A stretch of 64,000 nt of DNA from Xylocopa sonorina (lineage: Eukaryota > Arthropoda > Insecta > Hymenoptera > Apidae), in assembly GCF_050948175.1 (NCBI RefSeq), contig NC_135204.1, positions 6,749,473-6,813,472 on the forward strand, given 5' to 3'. Shown here in pieces: positions 1-9,700 of this stretch (position 1 is its first letter; every line of letters begins with the position of its first letter). The position numbers and the translations under genes are program-made. Below the pieces are notes generated by a model. The model worked only from the letters and a program-made list of their open reading frames with translations, had not been told where the DNA came from and did not search any database.

Positions 1-32
1 TCAGTTTTGAATCTTTTGTGTAACTGGGTCTT

Positions 33-38
33 TTTATT
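33..38 (-). terminator. axo polyadenylation signal (AATAAA)
   Basis: AATAAA on the minus strand (tttatt on plus), 10 bases after the proposed stop codon at 49-51. Cleavage 10-30 bases further on would fall at or just beyond the left edge of the window, so the 3' UTR would be very short unless a distal site is used outside the window. Confidence 0.45.
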
Positions 39-48
39 TCGATATTTT

Positions 49-316
49 TTAAAGCATTCCAAAGCGAGCCTGCAAAGTGGACGTTCAATCACGATTGAAT
101 TTATTACACGACTGTATCTGTTTTAGATAGAAAAAAGGATTGCGATAACGTGAAAGTTGTTTGAAACGAAAATCCACTTCACAAGTCGCTTAGAACTTAA
201 TAAGTAATTTTTATAAAAAAAAGAAAAAATCTTTACGAATGGATTTGGTTTCGGAGGTTTAGTGATGATGCCTGTATTTACCCCTAGGAGCTCCTTCTTC
301 TCTGGTTCTTCATCTG
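49..316 (-). CDS. axo: axo exons 24-25: C-terminal end of the tail
   Basis: Exon 24 (237-316) has a strong acceptor (TTTTCTGTGTCTTGCAG) and encodes ADEEPEKKELLGVNTG and KPPKPNPF up to a GTAAAG donor. Read-through past the donor would add a Phe/Lys/Asn-rich stretch that looks intronic. A further acceptor (CCACTTTGCAG) at 70-71 opens a short in-phase exon, ARFGML then TAA at 49-51. An AATAAA follows at once, which supports this as the true end. The terminus is not an obvious class I PDZ ligand, unlike many Caspr tails. The last exon is the least certain in the gene. Confidence 0.6.
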
Positions 317-3300
317 CTGCAAGACACAGAAAAAATTTTACTCGGTAATCCACTTCCCATCGAACGATCGTCGCCATAACTTTCACCAAGTCCATCGTTT
401 TCCCCCCACTAATCGTCGCGTCAATTTAAACTTCGAAACAAACTAAACCTACCTTTAATGTGAACCCTTTTATCGTTAACTATGTCTTTCGACTCCGCGT
501 TGGCCAGCGGTTTATACTCTTTCGCCGCAGGCTTCACGTGGGTGCCGTTCGGTCTCTTCTCGTCCTCGATCATGTTCTTAAAGCCCACCGTTTTCACACC
601 CCCGGCCAATGGGTCGCTGTACTGCTGCGACTGCCACCTCTGAGAGCTAGGCGATGGCACTGTCTGCGCCCCAGTCACCCCAGCCGCTCGTCTTCGACGG
701 CGATCTTTTCGTGCACTTCGCCAAACCTCGTAGATACAACCGATCACCGCTGTCACGAACACGCAGCACAACGCGATGAAGATGTAAGTACCAGCACCTT
801 GTTCCTCCTGCGTCGCGTCGGAGTACTGCGACTTGTACAGTATCCTCTCCGGTGGGTCCTCCACCCAAGCTTTGTCGCGACCCTTCGCAGAAAGTTCTTA
901 GATAGTTTCCTCGGTGCACAACGAAGTTGATCTGTTTTTATGCATAGCAGAGTTTAAAAGTAGAGATCAATTGAAATGAAATTTCTTACCACGCTATCGT
1001 TTCGGGGTGGATCCAAGCCACGTGGCTGCGCGTGGAAGACCGCGCACTGCGCGCTCCTGACGCCAGCAGGTATCGTCGCGCGTACAGTTTCGCTGCCCTG
1101 TTTCGTAAAGAGCATATATTCCTCGAGTGGCTTCATGCCAGGTCCCCCGTTGATCGATACCACGACGTCTACAAGAAGAGGGTATCCGGTCATTTCGTAT
1201 TCGCAATGTGGCTGACGATCGTTTTGTCTAACATAAGAAAGACAGTATTCTATTAGAACCACTGTGTTCGACCCTGGATCGGTTGCCGACGAATTCGTTT
1301 CGATCGACAGACTGTGTTTTTGTTTTTTGCTTTTTTTTTTGCAATGGGGTGATTTAACGTTGCACTCACTGCTGAGACAGCCGGTGTATCCTTTGTACGC
1401 GCTGAATCGTGAGTCTGTCGTGTTCAGACCGCCCAGCTGGATCTCTGTCACACCGGGACTCTCGTCCTCGTCGTCGCCCAGGTTCAACACTGGGATTGGC
1501 AACAGTTGCACGGGCTCGCGATCGATCTACAAGCGGGAAAGGGATCGTCAATCGTCTCGACGTTTCAAGGGACACTTTGAAGCATTGGAATTGGTACATG
1601 GCCGTTAAACGATTAGGGTGGCAATAGGGTGAGCGTACCAAAAGCGTGGCCGTATTGTTATCCCGGACATAGTAAACGCTGTGTCGAGCTCCATTCAGAA
1701 AATTCCTGTCGTTCAAGCGCACGCCGTAAGCGGAACCCTCCCTGTCTTCTTCGAAGATAAGCTGACCCTCTGACGTAAGAGCAACCAGCAAGTAGTAGCT
1801 TCTTCTGGAAAAAAATGCTTTCGAAAGACATCCTGGACTGAAGGATATTTCCAAATCGTGACCACTAATGGAATAGATTAGAAATACGATGGGATCATAG
1901 AGAACTTACTTGTTTTCTGTCTGCAATAGGAGCAGGGCAGTGGTGCGTTGTCGAAGCTCGTTAGTCGAGAATGCCAGTTGAACTTTTACCTGGGTCACTT
2001 CGCCAACTAGATCGAACTCTCGTTGAAGAACGCTCTCGCCACTGAAGTCTGCTCCCTTTTCTAACAGAGAACATACGATTTTCACGTTTGAATATCTAGT
2101 GAAGATTTGCAAAATGAAAAATATCTCACCGTCAGCGCAGTGTTCTCCGAAATAGGACGTCAGTTCGCAGTTGCACGAGGATTCCTGTCTTCCGAAATCC
2201 TCCGTGCAGATGCCTAGATTCTTGCAAGGCATCGCGTCGCACTTCATCTGACAATTAGGCAGCACTCCTTTGCTGCCCTCGTGATTGGCCTCGTTCGCGA
2301 GATTAGGCAAATCGACCTGATACATCCCGATCATTAAACCACGAAGACAACCAACGTAGCCCTTCGTCTGGGTGTCGTCCTTGCCCACCCTCAGCAGATC
2401 GTCCGGATCGAAGCCCCCTAGATTCACCTATGTAAGATTGCTGATCATTGCGTACATTCGATTCAACTCGAAAGTCGTAAATCTCACCTGGAAGTAACTA
2501 GTTGGCGGCGCTGGTGGTCTCTGCGGTGCTAACACCTCTTTCTCAGGATTTATCCACGGCTTATTCGAGTACGTGTCCAGTAACACCGGTGTGGCGTTCA
2601 GGGTTTTGTTGTACTCGTTCACGTGTAGCGTCGTCGACTTCTCGTTTCGAATTATTGCGATTTGAACCGAAATTCCGGTGTTCACGCCTGGAAAATGTTT
2701 CGTCGTTTTAATTTTTTATCCCCACTAACTCATATTCCATCGAATTACCTGGATACTCCACAGTGATGTTCTTGATTTCATTGCCAGCGTTGAACAGATA
2801 CACGATGCTGGTTCCATTGAAGATGTAGAGATGAGCGAAGTTGTTCAAATGATCGTTCGCGTATAGAATCAAAGAGTGTGTGTCATAGGTCCTCAGATTA
2901 ATTAAGACATTTTGCAATAGGATGCTCTTGAGTAGCAATGTTTCTTCGTCCTCTTGGTCCGTGCCAAAGTAGTTCTTCTTCAAGAATGCACCCTGGGAGG
3001 TGAACGTCAAGGCCTTGTTGTTTATATCTAAACAATTCAAATCGATGGGAAAGGTTAGTTAAATTGAAATTTCGTGGTAGGCGATGTTATGTAGAAGCTT
3101 ACTCCTCTCGCAATATGTGCCAAGGTGAGCCCATCTGTTCTCGCAGACGCACTTGAACTTGCTCCACAGTTCTACGCATCTGGCGCCGTTCTGGCACTTG
3201 TTCGGTTGACAGGAGGGCTTGCAATCCTTTATAATCTCAGACAGGTGAACAGACATGTAGCTGTGAATGTCCAGGATCTCGCCGTTTACGACCAGACCGC

Positions 3301-6300
3301 GAAAACAGCCGATCAGTCCTTGGCGAACCGAAGAAGTCCTTAAGTGCTCCCTAAGGGGGTTGTAATTATACGTTGCGTCACTTTGAATGGATTATTAGAG
3401 AATTAAATGTTAAAAATGCTCACGCAGTAGCTCCACCGATAAACATGGAACCCTCGAAGGGTCCAAACTCCTCTTCAGGTAGCAGATCGACCATTTGGAA
3501 GTCGGTGTTTATCATGAATCTGACGTGGTAGTCGTTGTAATCGATCCAGATCTTCTGCCACTCGCCATTGTTTAATTTTCTCCTGCTTTTTACCTCGAGT
3601 TCTCTTATGGTACCAGTGTTGAGGGTGAAGTTAAACGTCAATCGATAATCTGACGTCAGAGCGACCATGAAGGATGGATAATTGCTTCTGATGGGTGGTT
3701 GGTAGAGGAGAATAGCTTTCTCTCCGGTTGTTCGAAAGCTAAACGCTATGTCTCCTTTTCTCCAACCTGGTACTTCGATGTACGATTGAGAGGTGGTGAA
3801 AGTGACTACGTATTTCTGTGTATCTGAAAAATGATTGAACTTTCTTATTCCCAAGGTAGCTTTTTTCGATTAAGTATTTCTTCTAGCAGTTTAAAGAAAT
3901 AATTTTTCGTTTATAATTTCGATTAATTGATCAAATTATCGTCGATTACTTGTTTCGACACATTCTAATGGTCCCAAGGTAATTCGTCCTTGCGCATCTT
4001 CCTCGAGATCCCTTTGTTGCAAGAACACCATTCCCGTGATACCTAAAGAGTCAGGAGTCTCGTAATGTCCTTCGTCGGATAGCCATTTCCCGGCGTTTCC
4101 GGCAGAAACATCACAGTTGCAGCTTAGGCTCGGGTCGACGCACGTTCTGTTCACTGAATTCGCACACAAATTCCACATCGAGTAAATAATTTTTGGGACA
4201 TATACTTTAGTTTCTATACTAAGTTTCAATTGTTACGATACACTATAGTATAATGTAGCATGCGGATTTCAATACTCACTTCCACAGGGACACGATCCTC
4301 TGTTCACGTTCCCTATATAATCCACAGTAGTTCCCTTTGAGCTAAGAAACCACGTAGCACTGTGCAGTTCTAAGGGCGCCTTGTAGCAATCGTACTTGAC
4401 GTATTGACTGCAGTACAATGAATGCGAGATCAACTCCTGCAGCATTTCCCCGGTGAATTGTCTGTACTTAATATTGAAAGAGAAATCGGACTCCGCTATC
4501 GATCTGACGTCGACTTGCGACGGCAAATTGTGCTCCACGATTGTCTTCGTCGAATCCTCGATAGACTGGAACTCGCATTTCACTAGGGCTGGCGGAAATC
4601 TTCCATTTCCGTCGATGTCGATTTTGTAGACATCGTCTTGGGTGTAGCCTAGTAGCGCCAGTTCTTCGCAAGTCTTCCTGTATTGCGCTGGAGAATTTAT
4701 TCCTGTCATTCTTCAACATTTCTCATTCGTAAAATGTAACATATAAGTTTTGTAAAGTCAAATTCCCTCCTTTTTGGGATAGGGAAGTTAGCTCACCAAA
4801 ATGGCAATTTTTGCCAATGTAGCCAGTGTCGGTGCAATCACAGGTGATCCTGTCCTCTTTCACCGAACATTTACCCCCGTGCTCGCAAGTGTTTGGTCTG
4901 GTGCAAGGGTCCACGAACTGGCAATTGTCCAGGGCCACCTCTCCGATCACTCTCTCGGTGTTGACCACGTATCTGGGCTCTATCCTCTCGTCGTTCACCC
5001 GTATTTCACGCATACACCCAACCAGACCTGATACAAAACACGTTTCGTTCACCTGCCATCCTAATCGCATCGGTTCGTGAACTCACCTGCGTTGCTTTTG
5101 CCACTTCCGATGATAACTTTGTCGCCCAACTCGAACGTTATGGGGAACAGTTTGCTCTGTTTGTTCCTGTAATCCACGATGATGCTCAGTTTCCCTTTGG
5201 TGTAATTCAATTCGACCGCGTGCCAGGACGTGTTGTAGGGCGGAAATTTCACGGCTGTCGAGACCGTCACGTTCTCTGGTAGCACGGGGATCAGTTGGAA
5301 ACGAATCTCGTCGTTCATAAGACGAAGCTGGAAACGCAGAGTTACAAATTTTCTTCTACGTTTCGTTTCGAATTACTTTGTGCATGGTTCTATCTCGTGT
5401 TCTGTTAGATTCTGTTTAATTATGCGTTTTAATACGATCTAATTGAAACTCTTAATTTTCTTGTGGCACTAGAAGTGTTATTCATATTGCAGAAAGTAAC
5501 GAATGGAAATATAACTTTTTGCTCCTACTTTTAATAATTCCACAGAGGCGTGAGAATAGCGGTGTTATTAAATGTTTCGTAAGAATTCTGAATTTTTTCA
5601 TTACGATTTCTTAATTAAAAGTTAAGTGTCTAGCTTATTCGTTCTTGCTTTCTCTCCTTTAACTTACCTCCCAGTATCCAGGGCCGTGATTACTTTTTAC
5701 GTCCCCCGACGCGACCACAGCAACGGGCTTGGAGCTTTTGAAGTCGAAGTTCAATATAAGAGTGTCGGTTCGAGCAATGGGCCACCAAATGTGGCTGCCC
5801 GCGAATGGATACGTTATTGGAATCACATCGACGTCCGCCTCGTAGTACTCCGGCTCTAGCACCCCGATGTAGTGCACCATGGGGTTGGAACGTTTCAGTT
5901 CATAAATAATAGACTTGTCGTTGAAGAATACGTACTTCAGCGAGCCTGAAAGCGATTTAATCGGCTTAGCTGTTAATTGAGTGAATTTTAATTTCACACA
6001 AGTTTATACGCATCAAAAAATCAAGCCATCGAAGAAGAACGAGAGGTTGGAATTTTATTGAGAAGAATTTTAGATGTTTAAACTTATTGCATAGAGAGGA
6101 GAGTGAGGTAGAGACAGATTTGTACCTGCGAAATTATTGTGCGAAAGAAGACCTTTCTTCTTGTGCAACTCAGGACCGCCTCCAATGTAGATCTCCGGGT
6201 CGATGATCATATTATAGTTCTCTCCTGGAATTTCGAGCACCTTAATTTCATCGTCCAAGCTGACAAAGACCAGAGATCCATTGTGGAAGATCGTCAGGTT

Positions 6301-8588
6301 GTTCCAATGGTTCGAAGTGATGTAATCGCCGAGCACCGTGGCGATCTTCGAGTTGTGTCCGAAATCTAGCTCGACGTGCACCGATCCGTTCACTATCGAG
6401 GCTGACACGTAGTGAGGAGTCCCGTCGATTTCACCAGACGCGTAAAATAGAGCTGAATCGTCCCACTTTGTCTTTGTGAAGAATATCGTCGCGCGATATT
6501 AGCAAACAAATGCACCGTATACAGATGATGAATAGCAGTCAACTGATCTATTAAATACCTTGAATGCAAGACTTATCCTGTTGACAGAGGAGTGAACTCT
6601 GTCTTTCCAATCGTAGACGCGAAACGAGACGTAGGAAGAACCTCTTAACGTTAAGATTGTGGCCGCTGAAACAGCAATTTGTCGGCTTATGTAAGAACCC
6701 AATTCAATCTAATTTTTATACAGAGCGTTCTCTTATTCCTGAGAAAAATTGACGAAGATAAAATAGGAGAATCGAGGATAATAAAATTACATCGGAGGCT
6801 TCGTCTTAAAGAAGAGTATTAAAACATCGTGTTGGTTCACTTACTGTATACGTCACAGCGTTCTCCTTCGTACTTGGTCCCGAAGCAGTCGCAAGTTAAA
6901 CTGTTGTAATGATTCACGCACTGGCTCGCGATGAAACAGAGATTCTCTCGTGTTCTACATCTGAAATTCACCCATCGTACAAATTAATCGATGCAACAAT
7001 CAGAACAGGGTTGTTCTAAAGGAATTTTAAAGTGTGCCTCACTTGTCTATACAACCCTCTTTAACGTTCTCGTGTTTTGTGGCGATCAGAGGCTGGATGG
7101 GCAACAGATCGCTGGCTGATTTACCAGAACTGAGAACCATGTCCCGTATACAGCCAACGAACGATTCTATTATGTACTTCACGCCGTGCAATCGTTCCTC
7201 GGAACTCAACCCTAACGAAACATAATTTTTAAAGACTCGATAGTCCATTTCGCACTCGTTCGCACATTTCCACGTAGAATTTTTAAATATTGCTTTCCAT
7301 TACCACCAATAAGAACGACAGACGCGAGTTCTTCGGACACTCCGTAGTTGACCACGTGCTCCAAAACTTCGAGGGTGGTCTCCTCCTGCTTGTCGTCCAC
7401 CCTCGCGATCAGTTTCGCCCCGTGGACGTCGATCCTGACCAGAACGCTGTGCCACTCGTCTCTGTTCAATCCTTCGCCCACAGTCAGGCTGGTCGATCGT
7501 TTGCCAAACACGTGGACCACTTTCAGCTGGCCTTTCTCCACGATCACGTACAGAGCATACGGATCCAGGCCCTCCGGCCGATCCTTCACGCTATGGTAGA
7601 CCAACAGACCGTGGGGTAGTTTCGTACGGAATTTGAACGATATCTCGCGGCACAGTCTGAAAATTGGAAAGGATATCAAATGGATAACGCCGGGGACGGA
7701 GGATTTATAATGGAAGGAGTAACGTGGAAATATATCGAGATCATAATTATTGGTCAGATTATAAGTTAGACTCACCGAAGTTGAAACGGTTTTATGCCGC
7801 TACCGTCCAGTTGAATGAACGTATTGCTTTGCGCGAACATGAACGTTTTCTCGTAGCCAGATTCCATGAATGTTAGTTCCTATCGAGAAATTATTCAAGT
7901 AAACTCTCGAAGTCTACTTTACGCAATGTAGGTTCGTTTTCATCGAATTGAAAATATACATCGTGTATCATATGTTAATTTGGGGAATCAATTCACCTTT
8001 CCTCTTTTGTACTTTGGGACCGGCGGTTTCGTCGGCTCTGGCGGCGTGAACGTTGGTCTCGGAGTGATGGCGGTGGTAGAAGGCAGTGTGTTCGTAGTCG
8101 CAGTGCTCGTCACAAATACGCTTCCCTTTGTGACCAAATAAGGTGGTAACGTGTCTAAAAAAAAGTCCATAAAATACCTTAGGCGATCGTCAGCCAACGA
8201 CTCGTGCCTACTCTCGTAGAAAATGTCATTCAGAAATATCAGTGGATCGCGGAACAATTTAATTCTTACGTTCAGGACCACCCACGCAATAATGAAGACA
8301 CTCAGCCTCGGAGTTGAAACGATTCTCGTTCCCCAAACAGCCGCCATAGGGAAAAGTCCTGCACTTTCCTTCAGTCTTGTTGAACGTCCACTTGTGGACG
8401 TACTGTTTGCAGGGACCAGGTTCGGTTCTCACGAGACACCTGTCAGGGAATGTCTTCTTCGTTGTAGTAAACGAGTCCACGTCGTCGGATAGATCGATTT
8501 CCGATGAATCGGTCAGGTTCGCTGAAATGATCGCGTGAACGTTCGTCCAGACGAGGATCCTCAAGATCCATTTCTTGTGGTCGGTCAT
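49..8588 (-). CDS. axo: Axotactin-like neurexin-superfamily membrane protein (whole gene)
   Basis: Rebuilt from 25 exons (minus, 5' to 3'): 8588-8270, 8154-7997, 7879-7776, 7656-7304, 7211-7043, 6960-6845, 6665-6559, 6471-6126, 5945-5668, 5327-5087, 5027-4797, 4702-4280, 4153-3950, 3823-3424, 3350-3103, 3027-2749, 2687-2488, 2427-2130, 2060-1910, 1804-1639, 1526-1370, 1261 (or 1249)-990, 882-453, 316-237, 69-49. Phases agree throughout and give 1,912-1,916 residues. Domain order: signal peptide, Kunitz, LamG1, EGF1, LamG2, LamG3, EGF2, fibrinogen-like, LamG4, EGF3, LamG5, EGF4, LamG6, membrane helix, cytoplasmic tail. In Drosophila, axotactin is a glia-derived protein that settles on axons and affects excitability; this role is inferred from homology. 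The Kunitz domain in place of an N-terminal discoidin domain argues against neurexin-IV. The gene is sure, the symbol less so. The last exon and the acceptors of exons 8, 22 and 23 are the weakest calls. Confidence 0.86.
453..1261 (-). CDS. axo: axo exons 22-23: juxtamembrane region, membrane helix, basic tail
   Basis: Exon 22 (990 to 1261 or 1249) encodes a stretch with PHCEYEMTGYPLLVDVVVSI and SAQCAVFHAQPRG. Exon 23 (453-882) encodes the single membrane segment TYIFIALCCVFVTAVIGCIY at 730-789, about residues 1772-1791. A stop-transfer run (RSARKDRRRRR) follows, so the N terminus is extracellular. The tail is rich in Ser, Gln and Lys (PSPSSQRWQSQQYSDP). The acceptor of exon 23 at 883-884 (TTCTGCGAAG) is chosen because it alone keeps phase 0. 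A membrane anchor sits awkwardly with axotactin being described as secreted in flies, so shedding is possible. Confidence 0.78.
1370..2060 (-). CDS. axo: axo exons 19-21: LamG6
   Basis: Exons 1910-2060, 1639-1804 and 1370-1526. LamG6 is read as VQLAFSTNELRQRTTALLLLQ, SYYLLVALTSEGQLIFE, GARHSVYYVRDNNTATLL and TEIQLGGLNTTDSRFSAY, ending in the GCLS motif. Phases are 2, 0 and 1. Exon 21 includes an acidic loop (GDDEDESPG). The donor after GCLS is a consensus GTGAGT, but the intron it opens is itself translatable (see findings). Confidence 0.8.
2130..3027 (-). CDS. axo: axo exons 16-18: LamG5 and EGF4
   Basis: Exons 2749-3027, 2488-2687 and 2130-2427, with introns of only 61 and 60 bp. LamG5 runs from ALTFTSQGAFLKKNYFG through LLLKSILLQNVLINLRT and SLILYANDHLNNFAHLYI to TKGYVGCLRGLMIG. 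A Pro-rich loop (PQRPPAPPTSYFQ) sits between strands, unlike the other LamG modules. EGF4 follows, with CQMKC, MPCKNLGIC, SCNC and GEHC. Several sequons (NGTS, NITV, NKT, NAT) suggest heavy N-glycosylation. Confidence 0.84.
3103..3823 (-). CDS. axo: axo exons 14-15: LamG4 and EGF3
   Basis: Exon 14 (3424-3823) holds most of LamG4: YIEVPGWRKGDIAFSFRTT, AILLYQPP, SFMVALTSDYRLTFNF, NNGEWQKIWIDYNDYHVRF and GSMFIGGATA. Exon 15 (3103-3350) closes it with GLIGCFRGLVVNGEIL and adds an EGF module with CKPSC, KCQNGARC, KCVC and TYCER. The acceptor of exon 15 (CCCCCTTAG, 3351-3352) has a good pyrimidine tract and is the one that keeps frame. Confidence 0.86.
3950..4702 (-). CDS. axo: axo exons 12-13: fibrinogen-like central region
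   Basis: Exons 4280-4702 and 3950-4153. The segment opens with SPAQYRKTCEELALLGYTQD and DIDGNGRFPPALVKCEF, the pattern of the fibrinogen-like region found between LamG modules in Caspr and neurexin-IV proteins. It continues with the LHSATWFLSS strand, the cysteine cluster SCPCG...TCVDPSLSCNCD, the GKWLSDEGHYET segment and ends ITLGPLECVET. This region is diagnostic of the Caspr/axotactin branch and is absent from classical neurexins. Confidence 0.87.
4797..5327 (-). CDS. axo: axo exons 10-11: rest of LamG3 and EGF2
   Basis: Exon 10 (5087-5327) carries the second half of LamG3, with TSWHAVELNYTKGKLSIIVD and KVIIGSG. Exon 11 (4797-5027) closes it with LVGCMREIRVNDERI and then encodes an EGF module. 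Its six cysteines lie in CQFVDPC, CEHGGKC, ITCDC and KNCHF, with the usual Y-I-G-K-N-C turn. The intron between the two exons is only 59 bp, among the shortest in the gene; its donor GTGAGT and its acceptor (ATCAG) are clear. Confidence 0.85.
5668..6665 (-). CDS. axo: axo exons 7-9: LamG2 and start of LamG3
   Basis: Exons 6559-6665, 6126-6471 and 5668-5945. LamG2 runs from LRGSSYVSFRVYDW through RISLAFK, SALFYASG, HWNNLTIFHNGSLVFVS and the IYIGGGPE strand. LamG3 begins in exon 9 near IPITYPFAGSHIWW and continues with LILNFDFKSSKPVAVVASG. Several N-x-S/T sequons (NGS, NNLT) fit an extracellular location. The acceptor of exon 8 is taken at 6472-6473 (CACAAAG), which gives TKWDDSALFYA; an acceptor six bases on would only drop two residues. 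Introns are 87 and 180 bp. Confidence 0.82.
6845..6960 (-). CDS. axo: axo exon 6: EGF-like module 1
   Basis: A 116-bp exon encoding an EGF-like module with its first cysteine contributed by the end of exon 5 (EGCIDK). Visible cysteines are CRTRENLC, SQC, LTCDC and GERC, with the typical YEGERCDVY closing turn. It separates LamG1 from LamG2, as in the LamG-EGF-LamG units of the neurexin/Caspr family. The acceptor is TTTCAG and the donor GTAAGTG, both strong. Confidence 0.83.
7043..8154 (-). CDS. axo: axo exons 2-5: Pro/Thr-rich linker and LamG1
   Basis: Exon 2 (7997-8154) encodes a linker rich in Thr and Pro, ending in a basic KYKRGK run; it would be extended and probably O-glycosylated. Exons 3-5 (7776-7879, 7304-7656, 7043-7211) encode the first laminin-G module, from about ELTFMESGYEKTF to the closing ESFVGCIRDM. 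The core strands are clear: GLLVYH, DEWHSVLVRID, and the ASVVLIGG segment before the last exon. LamG modules bind cell-surface and matrix partners; no partner can be named here. Phases 0, 2, 1 and 2 link the exons correctly. Confidence 0.85.
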
Positions 8589-8601
8589 CGTTGTTCCCTT
8601 G
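8270..8601 (-). CDS. axo: axo exon 1: start codon, signal peptide and Kunitz domain
   Basis: The ATG is at 8586-8588. A plausible acceptor (TTTTTCAG) ends at 8602, so 8589-8601 would be 5' UTR. Residues 1-23 form a signal peptide with hydrophobic core ILRILVWTNVHAIISA, followed by an acidic, Ser/Thr-rich spacer. Residues 51-101 form a complete Kunitz/BPTI domain whose six cysteines have the canonical spacing C-x8-C-x15-C-x7-C-x12-C-x3-C. The residue after the second cysteine (P1) is Lys, as expected for an inhibitor of trypsin-like proteases. The YGGC turn and the FNSEAEC helix motif are present. The exon ends in phase 1 at a GTAAGA donor. Confidence 0.9.
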
Positions 8602-9700
8602 CTGAAAAATCGAGCAATGTTCTTCCGATGTTTCTTGTCTTGCTTACAAAATCACTACTTTCGCAGAATTTTATTAGTCAAATTGAATTGTTGAAAAAGA
8701 GGTTGAAGAATCCGAACAGTTGTGATTCATCCATTACTAGGTAATCATTTTTGTGTAACGTTAAAAGACGTTTCGTTTACTCTTAATTGGACTGTCGAAA
8801 GAATTGCAGAAATTTCAATTTTGATGTGTCGTAAAAATAATGATAAAAATTGTATCTTTCTCTATCCATCGATTAGTACAGAGCTCTAATATCGAATTGA
8901 ATCACTACTCACACACCTACGATTCCACTTGCACGAAAACTTTAAAAACTGAATCACACCGGACACACTCTAAACCGTCCTCAGCCACGTTCCACGATTT
9001 CCCGCGATCCGGAGCATCCCATCAGCGACGTTGGACATTTTTCGAAAATCTCGCATCTACGATCCTCCTCGAGGGAACCGAGAACCAAATCGCTGCCGAA
9101 TTTCTCACATATTATCCCTCCCACATACGCGTCCCGTTAATTTCGTCGAGTCCCTTTAACCGGTGGCTTCCCATGGAACAAGAACGAACCGTGGTACGAG
9201 CCGCTCGACGCGGAATAAAAGGAAAAAATGCCGGAACGCGCGGCTCCGGACGGGATACGGTGGCCGGATCTCACGTGCTCTGCCCGGTCTGCGAACAGTT
9301 TTCTGCGTCCAAACATCGAGGACGCACGAATCTGCGTACCTTGGTGTACCGTGGTCCAAACGAGATCGCGACTAGCCAGAGGACAGGATGTGACGTCAGA
9401 AGGCCCCCGGCAAGCACGACGGCGGCTGCTAGTCAATTGTCTTCTTTCGCACTGACACAACGATATAATCTGATCCCACACGAACGACACGCGTGTGCAC
9501 AAGCCGCCACGGCACCGCGCGTCACGCTCTCGGCCACGATAACCGTCTGCAGCAGCACTCCTTCGCGCTCGCTACCGTTCACCACCTTCTTCCCTCCGCG
9601 GCCTCGGCGACCCCTTACGCTGCCACCTTCCTAGGCATCGCTCGACGCGACCGATGACGGCGATGGCCTCGAGATGATTCCTCGTGTCACTTGAGGGAAG
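8602..9700 (-). promoter_or_regulatory. Putative axo 5' UTR, first intron and promoter
   Basis: No coding exon is supported here. The stretch at about 8950-9660 is dense in CG and flanked by AT-rich DNA, as at many unmethylated insect promoters. On the minus strand a GTGAGT donor at 8907-8912 could pair with the acceptor before 8601 to remove a 311-bp 5' UTR intron. An arthropod-type initiator (TCAGT) lies at 9451-9455, but no TATA box is properly placed. The long open frames on both strands are what CG-rich DNA gives by chance. Confidence 0.35.

Noticed and set aside
1228..1369. axo exon 22 starting at the TTAG acceptor (exon start 1227)
   Set aside because: It has the best-looking pyrimidine tract but shifts frame and meets a stop within 12 codons. 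The acceptors at 1261 or 1249 keep frame.
3999..4720. Alternative open frames over axo exons 12-13
   Set aside because: Out-of-frame shadows of the fibrinogen-like exons.
8840..9634. 264-codon open frame on the plus strand
   Set aside because: Low-complexity, basic, Ser/Thr/Pro-rich, no domain, in CG-rich DNA where stops are rare; opposite strand is also open. Fits the axo promoter region better.
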